Assembly (NCBI GenBank): GCA_023402175.1
Contig: JAEXCN010000235.1
Location: 1-30,206, forward strand
DNA: 30,206 nucleotides
Direction: 5' to 3'
Source of the DNA: Pseudomonadota bacterium
GTDB lineage: Bacteria > Myxococcota_A > Polyangia > Polyangiales > Polyangiaceae
The position numbers were made by a program, and so were the translations under genes. This document shows positions 7,070 to 14,846 of the stretch, piece after piece; position 1 is the stretch's first letter; each line of letters starts with the position of its first letter. The notes beneath the pieces were generated by a model. That model worked only from the letters and a program-made list of their open reading frames with translations, made no database searches and was not told the DNA's origin.

Positions 7070-8416
7070 GTGAAGCTGTCGAAGGCGCAGTGGCGGACGC
7101 TCTTCGTGGTGTGGCTGACGTACGGCGCCTTCTACTTGTGCCGCGTCAACATCGGCCCGGCGCGAGTCGAGATCGAGAAGACCTTCGCGATCGACCCGCT
7201 CGAGATGGGCCTCGTCCTCGGCGCGCTCAAGATCGGCTACGCGATCGGGCAGCTCGTGAACGGGCAGCTCGCCGAGCGCTTCGGGCCGAAGCGCATCTTG
7301 CTGTCAGGCATGTTCGGCTCGGTCGTGGCGTGCCTCCTCTTCGCCTCGGCGCAAAAGCTCGTTCCGCTCGTTCCGTCGCTCGCCGCGCCCGTGAACGCGA
7401 TCGTTCGCGTCGTGTCGCCGGGCGCAGCGCTCGGACCGGCGGCGGCGCTCTTGCTCGTGATCTGGTTCGCCAATGGGTACTTCCAGGCGGGCGGCTGGCC
7501 GCCGACCGTGAAGATCATGGCGAGCTGGTTCACGCCGACCGAGCGTGGACGCATGATGGGCATCCTCGGCACGAGCTACCAGCTCGGCTCGGCGCTGACG
7601 ATCGCCGCCTCGGGCGCGCTCGTCGCGTTCGCGGGTAACGACTTCCGCGCGGCGTTCATCGTCCCAGCGGTGATCCTCGGCGGGGTCGGCGTGCACGCGC
7701 ACCTCCGGATGCGCGAGCGACCGACGTCCGGGGAAGCGCCTTCGATCGACGAGCTCACGCGTGCGAAGGAGACCGCCGCGAAGACCGAAGCGCCTGCTCG
7801 GATGTCGATCGGCGAGACGCTCTTCGTCACGTTCACGAACCCGCGCATCTGGGTCCTCGCGATCGCGCTCTTCGGGCTCGACATCGTTCGTTACGGATTC
7901 CTCGACTGGGCGCCGGGTCACCTGAAGAAGCTCCATGGCTCCGGCGTCCTCCTCGCGGGCCTGAAGGTCGCGGTGTTCCCTCTGGCGGGCGGCCTCGGCG
8001 CGCTCGCCTCGGGCTGGGCGACCGATCGCTGGTTCCAGTCGCGACGCGCGCCCGTGATCGCGGTGACGATGGCAATGGTCGGCGTGCTCACGCTCGTCTT
8101 CGACCGCGTCGCGCCGCTCGGAGCAGCGCCCACGGTCGTGTGCCTCGCGCTCATCGGCTTCTTCCTCTACGGCGCGCAGATCCTCCTCGTCGGCACGGCC
8201 GCGCAGGACTTCGCGCGTCGTGGGACGACCGCCGCCGCTGCAGGTTTCGTCGACTTCATGGGCTACCTAGGCGCGTTCGGCGGCGATGTCGTGACGGGCT
8301 GGCTCCTCAAGCACCGCGACTTCCACGCCGCGATCATGTTCTGGTCGAGCGCCGCGATCGTGGCGGCGCTGCTGTCGGCGCTCCTCTGGCGCGCGCGCCC
8401 TATCGCGGCGAGCTGA
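7070..8416 (+). CDS. MFS transporter of the organophosphate:phosphate antiporter type (GlpT/UhpT-like)
   Basis: Predicted 448 residues with about 12 hydrophobic segments. Family marks: YGAFYLCRVNIGPARVEIEK in the first helix region (OPA members have Y-x-x-R-x-N there), GQLVNGQLAERFGPKRIL between helices 2 and 3, then FQAGGWPPTVKIMASWF and ERGRMMGILGTSYQLG. These are characteristic of the GlpT/UhpT/UhpC branch. A polar loop rich in Glu/Lys/Thr (about residues 225-245) divides the two six-helix halves, and RYGFLDWAPGHLKK follows in helix 7. It probably exchanges a phosphorylated organic compound such as glycerol-3-phosphate or a hexose phosphate for phosphate across the inner membrane; the substrate cannot be read from sequence. 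The GTG start at 7070 is chosen because the first helix begins right after it; no strong ribosome binding site is visible. Confidence 0.88.
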   Translation: MKLSKAQWRTLFVVWLTYGAFYLCRVNIGPARVEIEKTFAIDPLEMGLVLGALKIGYAIGQLVNGQLAERFGPKRILLSGMFGSVVACLLFASAQKLVPLVPSLAAPVNAIVRVVSPGAALGPAAALLLVIWFANGYFQAGGWPPTVKIMASWFTPTERGRMMGILGTSYQLGSALTIAASGALVAFAGNDFRAAFIVPAVILGGVGVHAHLRMRERPTSGEAPSIDELTRAKETAAKTEAPARMSIGETLFVTFTNPRIWVLAIALFGLDIVRYGFLDWAPGHLKKLHGSGVLLAGLKVAVFPLAGGLGALASGWATDRWFQSRRAPVIAVTMAMVGVLTLVFDRVAPLGAAPTVVCLALIGFFLYGAQILLVGTAAQDFARRGTTAAAAGFVDFMGYLGAFGGDVVTGWLLKHRDFHAAIMFWSSAAIVAALLSALLWRARPIAAS

Positions 8417-8494
8417 TCACCCCAGGTGCCGCATGTGCGTCCCGACGGGTCGCGGACTTACGCGCTCGACGACGGCACCCCAACGGTCAGAAAC

Positions 8495-8683
8495 CTCGCC
8501 GGAGCAAAGGTACAACTCGCCGGACCCGAGGTTCATCGCAGAGGAGCATCGGTGCATCGCGCCGGAGCCGAGGTACATCGCACACGAGCCGCGGTTCATC
8601 TCGCCGGAGCGAAGGTGTAACGCACGCGAGCCGCAGTTCATCGCGCCGGAGCTCAGGTTGGTTCCGTCGGAGCTTCGGTAGCG
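8495..8683. repeat. Nine tandem 21-base units
   Basis: Nine consecutive units of exactly 21 bases, with no indels. The core pattern is CGCCGGAGC, then 3-4 variable bases, then GGTNCAT. Units begin at 8495, 8516, 8537, 8558, 8579, 8600, 8621, 8642 and 8663; the last two are the most diverged at their 3' ends. If translated, both strands give seven-residue repeats: plus strand of type R-F-I-A-P-E-P, minus strand of type S-G-A-M-N-x-G (frame 8417-8704, 95 codons). Neither has a clear ribosome binding site, so coding status is undecided. It has no CRISPR character, since there are no spacers. Confidence 0.85.
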
Positions 8684-8768
8684 CGCGAGCGAGCGAGGGA
8701 ACATCTGTTCCGAGCTCCCGGCGCGCCCGACGAACCTGCGACGGCCAGTCCGGCCCCTTCACGCGGGT

Positions 8769-8915
8769 CGTTCGCTGAACGAACCGTCCGCCCATCTCGT
8801 TCGTCCGCCGAACGAATCGTCCGCCCATCTCGTTCGTCCGCCGAACGAACCTTCCCCCATCTCGTTCGTTCGCCGAACGAACCTTCCCCCCATCTCGTTC
8901 GTTCGCCGAATCGAC
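8769..8915. repeat. Tandem array of palindromic 29-33-base units
   Basis: Units begin at 8769, 8798, 8831, 8863 and 8896, with lengths 29, 33, 32, 33 and a truncated 20. Each holds an inverted repeat followed by a pyrimidine-rich stretch ending in CCCATCT. The best copy, GTTCGTTCGCCGAACGAAC at 8864-8882, has perfect 9-base arms around a single C; the copies at 8799-8817 and 8832-8850 each have a mismatch or two. Length changes occur mainly in the C-run, pointing to slippage. The spacing of about 33 bases equals roughly three helical turns, so all dyads would face the same side. Possible roles are protein-binding sites, REP-like elements or transcription stops for both flanking units. Confidence 0.85.
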
Positions 8916-9024
8916 ACAGCTGGGAAGGCAACCCGGTGACGGCCCCGCGGCCGGTACCCGAGTGCCCAGACACGACTTTGCGCTTCGTGCCTTGGTCGTT
9001 CGCGCGCTAGGCGAGCGGAAAGGT

Positions 9025-9041
9025 GAGCGCATCGCACGCTC
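9025..9041 (-). terminator. Weak hairpin after the end of the lipoprotein operon
   Basis: On the minus strand GAGCG and CGCTC (5-base stem, 7-base loop) lie about 35 bases after the stop of the last operon gene, followed by ACCTTTCC. The stem is short; this is only a candidate 3'-end structure. Confidence 0.2.
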
Positions 9042-9075
9042 CCCTGGCGCGCGAAGCCCGGAGAGTGACCCGCCC

Positions 9076-10899
9076 TCAGCGGATGGGATCCAGCGGCGTT
9101 TTTGCGAGCTTCCGTAGCGCCATGCCACCCGGATAGGCGTAGCTCGCCGTCGTCCCCCAGCCCCAGACGGTCGCGGTGAACGGGCCTTCGCTCCTCATCC
9201 GATGGAGTCCCTTCTGGCACACGCCGGCGTCGAAGGCCTGACCTGGACCGAACCTTCGGATCAGGTCGACGCGCGTGAACTCGTATTGCCCTCTCGTCCC
9301 CACCGGCTTCCAGTCGGCGAGATTGCCCGCGCACTCGAGCCAGACGTCGTCGAACCGGTCGCGCGTCTTCTGGCGAACGATGACGAGCGAGGACTCCTGA
9401 TACGTGGGGTCTGCATAGAAGCTGTACGAGCTCAGATATTGCCCGGCGGGGACGACGTTCACGAACTCCGGATCGCCGTTGCAGTCGAAATCGCGTTCGC
9501 CGATGAAATCGGTTCCGGCGAGCTTCTGGCAGCCACCGGACATGTACGCGGCGAGGTAGATCGGATGATCCGCATCCTGCGTTCGAACGACGAACGCGTC
9601 GCCCGTCCCGGACCAGAATGTCACGACCTCGCCGGCCGAGAGCTCCGTTGGTGCACCAGGCGGAATGACGGGGTCGTAATCGAGCTTCGTGCCATCGCGC
9701 GCGGCGACGATGCGGTACGGCATCGGTTCGTGCTCGTCGCCCAGGCGAGGCCGATACCCGACGCCGACGTATTCCGATCCCCACTGCTCGAATGTGGGGA
9801 GCTGCTGGAGCGCGCTATCGCACGCGGTCCGCGTGGACGGAACGTCCATGCACTCGTGGCCGCCGAACACGGTCGTCGGTTTGTCGGACGTGACGACGCT
9901 TCCGGAGAGCTCCTCGGCTTGATCGAGCTGCAGGAACTGCCCCTTTTTGAGCCGGTAGCTCACGGGCACGAGCGCCGGACCTCCCACGACGCCGACTCCA
10001 TCCTGGATGTCGCGCGTCGGCCGGATGGTGATCTCGGTGTCGTCTTCTGACGCGACGATCTGAGCGCTCGGACCGGCGCCGCTGAAGCGGATCGGGATCG
10101 CGTTCTTCTCCCACGCGTTGACGATGATGTGCTGCGTGCCCCACACGGGGACCGGGAAGAGGAGCGTCGCCGAGGGCAAGAACGTCGACGCGCCGCCGAA
10201 CGGATAGATCGCGGCGAGACTGACCGGAACGTTCGTCGTCAGGTGATACGACGTACCGAGGCCGGTGCCTGCCGGGACGGGATCCAGATAGGTCGCGGGG
10301 ACGACCCCGTCGGGGCATCGGACGTCATTCTCGTCGGAGGTCGGCGGACCGTCCGGATCGGTGTCCGACACGAACAGGATCGCGCTCTCGCCGGGCTGGA
10401 TCGGTCCGTCCTGCGGGAGCAGCGTCGCCTCCCCCGGGGTCGTGTGGAAGAGCGCCTTGGAGACGTCGAGCCGATTTCCGTCGAGCTCCAGCGCGAATTC
10501 GACGGGCACCGCCGATGTGTTGACGACGAAGGCCGCGTAGCACGATCGACCGAACGACTTCGTGAAGAGCGGCGCTTGGAAGTAGAAATCGCAGCCGTTC
10601 GAGCTTCGATCCGCCGCCGCGGCCGCGCAAGGCTCCTGGCACACGCCCGCGCCGCACGCGAGCTCGGGCCTGCACGTCTCGATGACCTCGTCGGTGCACG
10701 TGTCGATGACCGAACGCCCATCGAGCGAGCACTGGCGCAGGCAATCGCTCGCCTCGACGCCGGCTTCTAGGCCGAACCCGCCATTCGGATCGCCGCCGAA
10801 CCCGGCTTCGCGATCACTGCAGGCCCCGATCGCCGCAGCCGAAAGCGCGACGCCGGCGATGACGCCGGTGAGGACATAGGGCTTCTGGCGACGTTTCAT
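9076..10899 (-). CDS. IgGFc-binding-like surface lipoprotein
   Basis: Predicted 607 residues and the last gene of the operon. The signal peptide ends in a lipobox (AIGAC, Cys27) with Ser at +2, suggesting outer-membrane sorting. A Cys-rich segment (about 50-105) leads to a long beta-rich region resembling the IgGFc-binding N-terminal domain found in Fc-gamma-binding proteins and many myxobacterial surface proteins: AAFVVNTSAVPVEFALE, NVPVSLAAIYPFGG, DDTEITIRPTRDIQ, VVTSDKPTTVFGGHECMDVP, SGTGDAFVVRTQDADHPIYL and the terminal TVWGWGTTASYAYPGGMALR. Members are presumed adhesive; binding to immunoglobulin is not implied here. Its ATG overlaps the stop of the RCC1 gene as ATGA (10896-10899), indicating coupled translation. 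Confidence 0.85.
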   Translation of the reverse strand: MKRRQKPYVLTGVIAGVALSAAAIGACSDREAGFGGDPNGGFGLEAGVEASDCLRQCSLDGRSVIDTCTDEVIETCRPELACGAGVCQEPCAAAAADRSSNGCDFYFQAPLFTKSFGRSCYAAFVVNTSAVPVEFALELDGNRLDVSKALFHTTPGEATLLPQDGPIQPGESAILFVSDTDPDGPPTSDENDVRCPDGVVPATYLDPVPAGTGLGTSYHLTTNVPVSLAAIYPFGGASTFLPSATLLFPVPVWGTQHIIVNAWEKNAIPIRFSGAGPSAQIVASEDDTEITIRPTRDIQDGVGVVGGPALVPVSYRLKKGQFLQLDQAEELSGSVVTSDKPTTVFGGHECMDVPSTRTACDSALQQLPTFEQWGSEYVGVGYRPRLGDEHEPMPYRIVAARDGTKLDYDPVIPPGAPTELSAGEVVTFWSGTGDAFVVRTQDADHPIYLAAYMSGGCQKLAGTDFIGERDFDCNGDPEFVNVVPAGQYLSSYSFYADPTYQESSLVIVRQKTRDRFDDVWLECAGNLADWKPVGTRGQYEFTRVDLIRRFGPGQAFDAGVCQKGLHRMRSEGPFTATVWGWGTTASYAYPGGMALRKLAKTPLDPIR

Positions 10900-12302
10900 G
10901 GCAAAAGCACCTCCTGGGGGACGACGCTCGGGGTCCTGATCACTCCGTTACCGAGCTGGCCGTTTGCGTTGTCCCCCCAGCAGTAGATCTTCCCGGTCGT
11001 CAGCAGCGCGCAGGTGGACCGCGGCGTCGTCTTCACCTGGGACGCGGGCGCCGGGAGCCCCTTGACCTTGACCGGGGTGAACGCCCAGTCCTTCGTTCCG
11101 TCGCCGGCCTGGCCGTTCGCGTTGTTGCCCCAGCAGTACACGTCGCCGGAGACGCCGACGGCACATCCGCGCTGCGGGACGGTCGTATTCCCACCTGCGC
11201 TCGTCGTCGCGATCTGGACGACCGGCTCGGGCGTAGGCACGGGCTCGGGCAGCGCGCGCTCGAGGGGGTCGGCGATCGAGGTGAGCGTGAGCGGCGGGCT
11301 TCCCCAGCAGTACGCGATGCCGCTCGCCGTGGCGCATGCATTGTCGTTCGAGACATCGATGCTGGTGACGCCACTCAAGAGGACGGGTCGCGGGTACGGA
11401 TCGGGAAAGAGCGACGAGATACGGCCGAGCGGCGGGCTCGCGCCCCAGCTGAGTGCCGTGCCGTCCTCGCGAAGGACGAACGAGGCATTGCCGACGAACA
11501 GGCCCTCGAGCGACGCCGCTGTGGTGCCCGCCGGGAGCGGTACATCACGAACGGGGTACGTCGCGCGCGCGCCGACTTCGGGAGGGCCGACCTGGCCGTA
11601 GCTGTTCATCCCCCAGCAGATGATCCCCGTGTCGACGACCGCGCAGCCGACGGCGACGTCGCTCGCGGTCGTGGCGCGAACGCTCACCATCCTTGCCGGA
11701 GGGATCGGGAGCTTCACCGGCGTCGGCGCCCTCGTGGTGGTGGCCGTGGTGCTCTGCAAGAATGCGCCGAGCCCCCAGCACCATGTCGAGCCGTCCTTGT
11801 CGATCGCGCACGTGTGATTGACGTAGACGATGTCCGTGAGCCCGACGACCCGCTCGGGCGTCGGACTGTCCGCCAAGGCGACACTGGCGCCACGCCCGAG
11901 CTGAGCGCTGGTGCCCTGCCCCCAGCACGCGACGGTGCCGTCCTCCAGCAACGCACAGAAGCCGCCGTTCACGCTGGTACCGAGCGTCGTCACGAGGGAG
12001 GTTGCGCAGGGCTCTGACGTGCACTCGACCGGACGCGGAGCGGCGTCGGATGTCGCCGCGTCGCGGGGCGACGGAGCAGCGTCGAGCACGCCTGCCTCCG
12101 TCGATGTGTCGGGCGCCTCGCTCGTATCGGGAGCTGCGTCGGGGAGCTCCTCTTCACCGAGGAGCACGTCGTGGTCATCGCTCGCGCAGCTCGCCAGCCC
12201 GCCCGCGCATGCGAAGGACGCGACGACGAGCGCGCACGGAAGCGAGACTGAGAGCGCCCTGGAGATGCGCCGTCGTTCAAGGAGTGTTCTTGTGGTACGC
12301 AC
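10896..12302 (-). CDS. RCC1-repeat lipoprotein (predicted seven-bladed propeller)
   Basis: Predicted 468 residues. The basic N-terminus, hydrophobic helix and lipobox (GLASC, Cys39) are followed by an Asp/Ala-rich linker (about 45-95). Seven RCC1/ALS-type blades follow, each with the hallmark C-W-G or S-W-G: VACWGQGTSAQLG, TWCWGLG, IICWGMNSYGQVG, ALSWGAS, AYCWGSP, VYCWGNNANGQAGDG and IYCWGDNANGQLGNG. RCC1 repeats form beta-propellers used for binding; in secreted bacterial proteins the partner is unknown. A longer frame opens at 12344, but GTG at 12302 is preferred: it overlaps the upstream gene by only 26 bases, has GGGA nearby and keeps a complete signal peptide. No ATG, GTG or TTG occurs after the upstream stop before the signal, so the overlap is real. 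Confidence 0.85.
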   Translation of the reverse strand: MRTTRTLLERRRISRALSVSLPCALVVASFACAGGLASCASDDHDVLLGEEELPDAAPDTSEAPDTSTEAGVLDAAPSPRDAATSDAAPRPVECTSEPCATSLVTTLGTSVNGGFCALLEDGTVACWGQGTSAQLGRGASVALADSPTPERVVGLTDIVYVNHTCAIDKDGSTWCWGLGAFLQSTTATTTRAPTPVKLPIPPARMVSVRATTASDVAVGCAVVDTGIICWGMNSYGQVGPPEVGARATYPVRDVPLPAGTTAASLEGLFVGNASFVLREDGTALSWGASPPLGRISSLFPDPYPRPVLLSGVTSIDVSNDNACATASGIAYCWGSPPLTLTSIADPLERALPEPVPTPEPVVQIATTSAGGNTTVPQRGCAVGVSGDVYCWGNNANGQAGDGTKDWAFTPVKVKGLPAPASQVKTTPRSTCALLTTGKIYCWGDNANGQLGNGVIRTPSVVPQEVLLP

Positions 12303-13638
12303 GTTCGTTCCCGACGGCCCAGAGGTTTTCGTTCGAGGTGCCACGGATCTTCTCGAGGACGCGCGTGTTGGGCGCGCCGTTCAATGCCAGCGTCGAAAAC
12401 GAGTACGTTCCGGCGTCGCTCCAGATGTTCGCGCCGCGAAGGACGAAGCTGCCGCTGGCGATCGAGGAGGAGGCGGTCATCCAGAGATCGTCCTCGGACG
12501 TGCCCCAGATCGAGCCCAAGAGGACGTTCATCGAGGGGGCGGGGCTCGCATACGCGATCGCCCAACCGCCGCCGCCGTCCGGCGCGACCTTCACGATGTC
12601 GTTGCCGGGCGCGTTGGTGTACCGCACGCCGACGAATCGATCTTTGGCGACGGCATGAAAGTTTGCCTGGTTTTGCTTGAAGACACCCGTGATCGTCGGA
12701 AGCCCGGACCTCTCGAGGCACGACTTGGCCGGTCCCGGAGTGCCGTCGACGATCTTCTCGTAGCCCGCCGCCGTCTTGTGCACGAGGACCGTGCAAGCGC
12801 TGCTGCCCCTGTAGCCGACGAACCAGATGTCGTCAGGACTGGTGCCGGTCACACCGTGGAACGAGATCGGCGGCACCGGATCGTCAGCGACGTACTCTTC
12901 GGTCCACGCCGACGCACCAGCATCGGCGGCCGCGTCGCCGCCGTCGGGATCTCCCCCGAGATGGAACATCTTCCCGCAGGCAGCCAGGTAGACGTCACTG
13001 CTGCTCGTACCCCAGACCTGGGGCGGCGCCTGAAGAGGAGGGCATTCGATCCGAGAGCGCGTCCACGTCCAGTCTGTCGCCGGAGGCGTCGGTCGCTTGC
13101 CGCGATAGACGAAGACACCGTACGTACCCTCGCCGGGGAGGAGCCCGCTGTAGTCGTTGACGGCATAGAAGACTTCGTCTTCGTTTGGCGCCCATAGGTT
13201 CGTCGGCGTCATTCGAACCGTGAGCTGAGGCTTGTCGTCGATGAAGCTCCAATGGTCCGTGTCCCATTCGAGGACCTTCGTCCCGACCGTGTTGCTCGTG
13301 ACGAGCGCGAAGGCACGATCGCCCACCAGCCAGACGTCTTTGAACGTGAGATCAGCTTCCGGAAGCGGCGTGCGGCACCAGCCGGCCGCGCTGCACACCG
13401 GAGGCTCGAAGGAGGCATCGGCGTCCGCTGCACCGCCGCCTTCGGGTGTCGCTGCATCGGCGATCACGTTGCCTCCGTCGATGGGATCGGGCGGAGGCTC
13501 GCTCCGATTCTCCTCGGCCCCCGATGCTGCGCAGGCAACGGCGGCGCCGAACGCTGCCGATACGAGCGCAATGCGAGCGACCCCGCGTCCAACGAGCGCT
13601 CGTACGCGAGCGCGTCCAGGAAGAACCGGCGACGTCAT
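12277..13638 (-). CDS. Propeller-like lipoprotein with GTSxxDxW repeats (B)
   Basis: Predicted 453 residues. The Arg-rich N-terminus, hydrophobic core and AVAC lipobox are followed by an Asp/Ala/Gly linker. Five spaced motifs of the form W/T-G-T-S-x-x-D-x-W recur: NLWAPNEDEVFYAV, VWGTSSSDVYLAACG, VTGTSPDDIWFVGYRG, IWGTSEDDLWMTAS and IRGTSNENLWAVG. This repeat type is widespread in myxobacterial secreted proteins and probably forms a beta-propeller (BNR/Kelch-like geometry); enzymatic activity is not indicated. A longer in-frame start exists, but ATG at 13638 overlaps the preceding stop as ATGA, matching the operon pattern. It resembles the next gene upstream in layout and motif, so the two are probably paralogues. 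Confidence 0.8.
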   Translation of the reverse strand: MTSPVLPGRARVRALVGRGVARIALVSAAFGAAVACAASGAEENRSEPPPDPIDGGNVIADAATPEGGGAADADASFEPPVCSAAGWCRTPLPEADLTFKDVWLVGDRAFALVTSNTVGTKVLEWDTDHWSFIDDKPQLTVRMTPTNLWAPNEDEVFYAVNDYSGLLPGEGTYGVFVYRGKRPTPPATDWTWTRSRIECPPLQAPPQVWGTSSSDVYLAACGKMFHLGGDPDGGDAAADAGASAWTEEYVADDPVPPISFHGVTGTSPDDIWFVGYRGSSACTVLVHKTAAGYEKIVDGTPGPAKSCLERSGLPTITGVFKQNQANFHAVAKDRFVGVRYTNAPGNDIVKVAPDGGGGWAIAYASPAPSMNVLLGSIWGTSEDDLWMTASSSIASGSFVLRGANIWSDAGTYSFSTLALNGAPNTRVLEKIRGTSNENLWAVGNERAYHKNTP

Positions 13639-14846
13639 GGCTTGCCTCCAAGCGAGAGGAGGACGCCGTCGCCTCCGACCCAGACGTGCCCCGGGGCGGG
13701 CGTCCAAACAGCATAGAGATTCGGGCGGCGAGCGCCGAGCCCGGTGACCTTCACCCGTGACCAGCTCGCGCCGTCCCAGTGGAGGACGGTGGCAGCGTCA
13801 CCGACGACCCAGACGTCGGAAGAAGAGGTGCCCCACACGGCACGCAGGTCCTCCGTCGCCGGGACGTCCGAGACGATGTCCCAAGAGACGGGTTGACCGG
13901 TGTAGTGCCGGATGATGCCGGCCCCGCCGACCGCCCAGGCATCGTTCTCAGACGCGACCCAGACACCGTTGAGCCCGGACCACGTCTGGGTGTCGAACGG
14001 CGTGACCTTCGGCGTGGCGCTCTGCGCGCCTTCGATGTGCACCGCGGCGCCCCTGTATCCGACCGCCCAGAGATCGTCCGCCGAGACGCCGTGGATGCTC
14101 GTCATCGACAGACATCCCACGACCTGGCAGGTGCCCTGTGGCAGCGCGTCCGCGATCTCGAGCGAAGTCGTCTCCTCCGAGACGTGGACGCGCCAGAGGC
14201 CGTTGTGAGGGTTGGTTCCGCTCGAGGGACGAACTTCCATCGTGGTGAACCAAAGCCACTCCGCACTGGACGTCATCCATGCCGACGTGAGGTGCTTCAC
14301 GGACACCGCCACCGTCGGCGGCCCCGGTGGCTGAATCGGCGTCCAGCCGCCTGCCGATGCGGGCGCCGCAGCATCGCCGCCGTCGGGGACCGGGAGTCCG
14401 CGCGTGTAGAACGATTGCAGCGACGCGGCGGCGACCTCCCCCGAGTCGCGGAGCCATAGCGCGATCATCGACTCCTTCGATCCGGTCTCGGAGACCGTCC
14501 ATGACGCGCCATCGAAGTGGGCGATCGCGCCACGCGCCCCCGCCGCCCAGACGTCCGTGGCCGAGCGACCGCGAATGACGTTGATGCGCGTGCGCAGGTC
14601 GAGACCACCGACCGGTGTGCTCGGGTCGAATGGCCCGTTCGGACAGAGCGCATCTGGCAGACACGGCTCCTCGGCAGCGGCATCTTCCGGTGCCGCCTCG
14701 GCTTCAGCCCCGCTGTCCATCGAAGGGATCTTCGCCTGCGCGTCGGGCGCAGCGAGATCGCCGTCTTCGTCGGATGCGCAAGCAACGAGCGCGAGGATTG
14801 CCGCCGTGATGGATGCTCCGAGAGCAACGAGCGAGCGAGCTCTCAT
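13635..14846 (-). CDS. Propeller-like lipoprotein with GTSxxDVW repeats (A)
   Basis: Predicted 403 residues. The signal peptide has lipobox LVAC (about Cys23) and Ala at +2. An Asp/Ala/Glu linker (about 25-60) precedes repeats IRGRSATDVWAAGARG, SIHGVSADDLWAVGYRG, GVWVASENDAWAVGGAG, AVWGTSSSDVWVVGDAA and AVWTPAPGHVWVGGDG. They are often followed by a strand such as HFDGASWT or HWDGASWSRV, which is typical of these propeller blades. No catalytic residues are recognised; a binding or structural role on the cell surface is inferred. The ATG overlaps the stop of the Cys-rich gene as ATGA (14843-14846), and its own stop overlaps the next start in the same way. Confidence 0.8.
   Translation of the reverse strand: MRARSLVALGASITAAILALVACASDEDGDLAAPDAQAKIPSMDSGAEAEAAPEDAAAEEPCLPDALCPNGPFDPSTPVGGLDLRTRINVIRGRSATDVWAAGARGAIAHFDGASWTVSETGSKESMIALWLRDSGEVAAASLQSFYTRGLPVPDGGDAAAPASAGGWTPIQPPGPPTVAVSVKHLTSAWMTSSAEWLWFTTMEVRPSSGTNPHNGLWRVHVSEETTSLEIADALPQGTCQVVGCLSMTSIHGVSADDLWAVGYRGAAVHIEGAQSATPKVTPFDTQTWSGLNGVWVASENDAWAVGGAGIIRHYTGQPVSWDIVSDVPATEDLRAVWGTSSSDVWVVGDAATVLHWDGASWSRVKVTGLGARRPNLYAVWTPAPGHVWVGGDGVLLSLGGKP

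Larger units (their letters stand above)
8417..9075. other. 659-base region between convergent genes holding two tandem arrays
   Basis: The MFS gene and the long minus-strand operon end here facing each other. Other convergent pairs in this window are separated by 9, 53, 8 or fewer bases, so this gap is exceptional. It holds a 21-base tandem array (8495-8683) and a palindromic array (8769-8915), listed separately. Several short frames are open on both strands because the 21-base unit is a multiple of three, but none has convincing coding evidence. Nothing else is recognised in 8916-9075 apart from one weak hairpin. Confidence 0.75.

Noticed and set aside
8417..8704. Minus-strand heptapeptide-repeat frame of 95 codons
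   Set aside because: It depends on the 21-base array being a multiple of three; no strong ribosome binding site or signal, and other frames are equally open. Kept only as an open question.
8495..8915. CRISPR array
   Set aside because: The units are contiguous with no spacers, and there is no cas gene.
12303..12344. 14-residue longer start for the RCC1 lipoprotein
   Set aside because: It increases the overlap with the upstream gene and adds residues before a signal that already starts well at GTG 12302.
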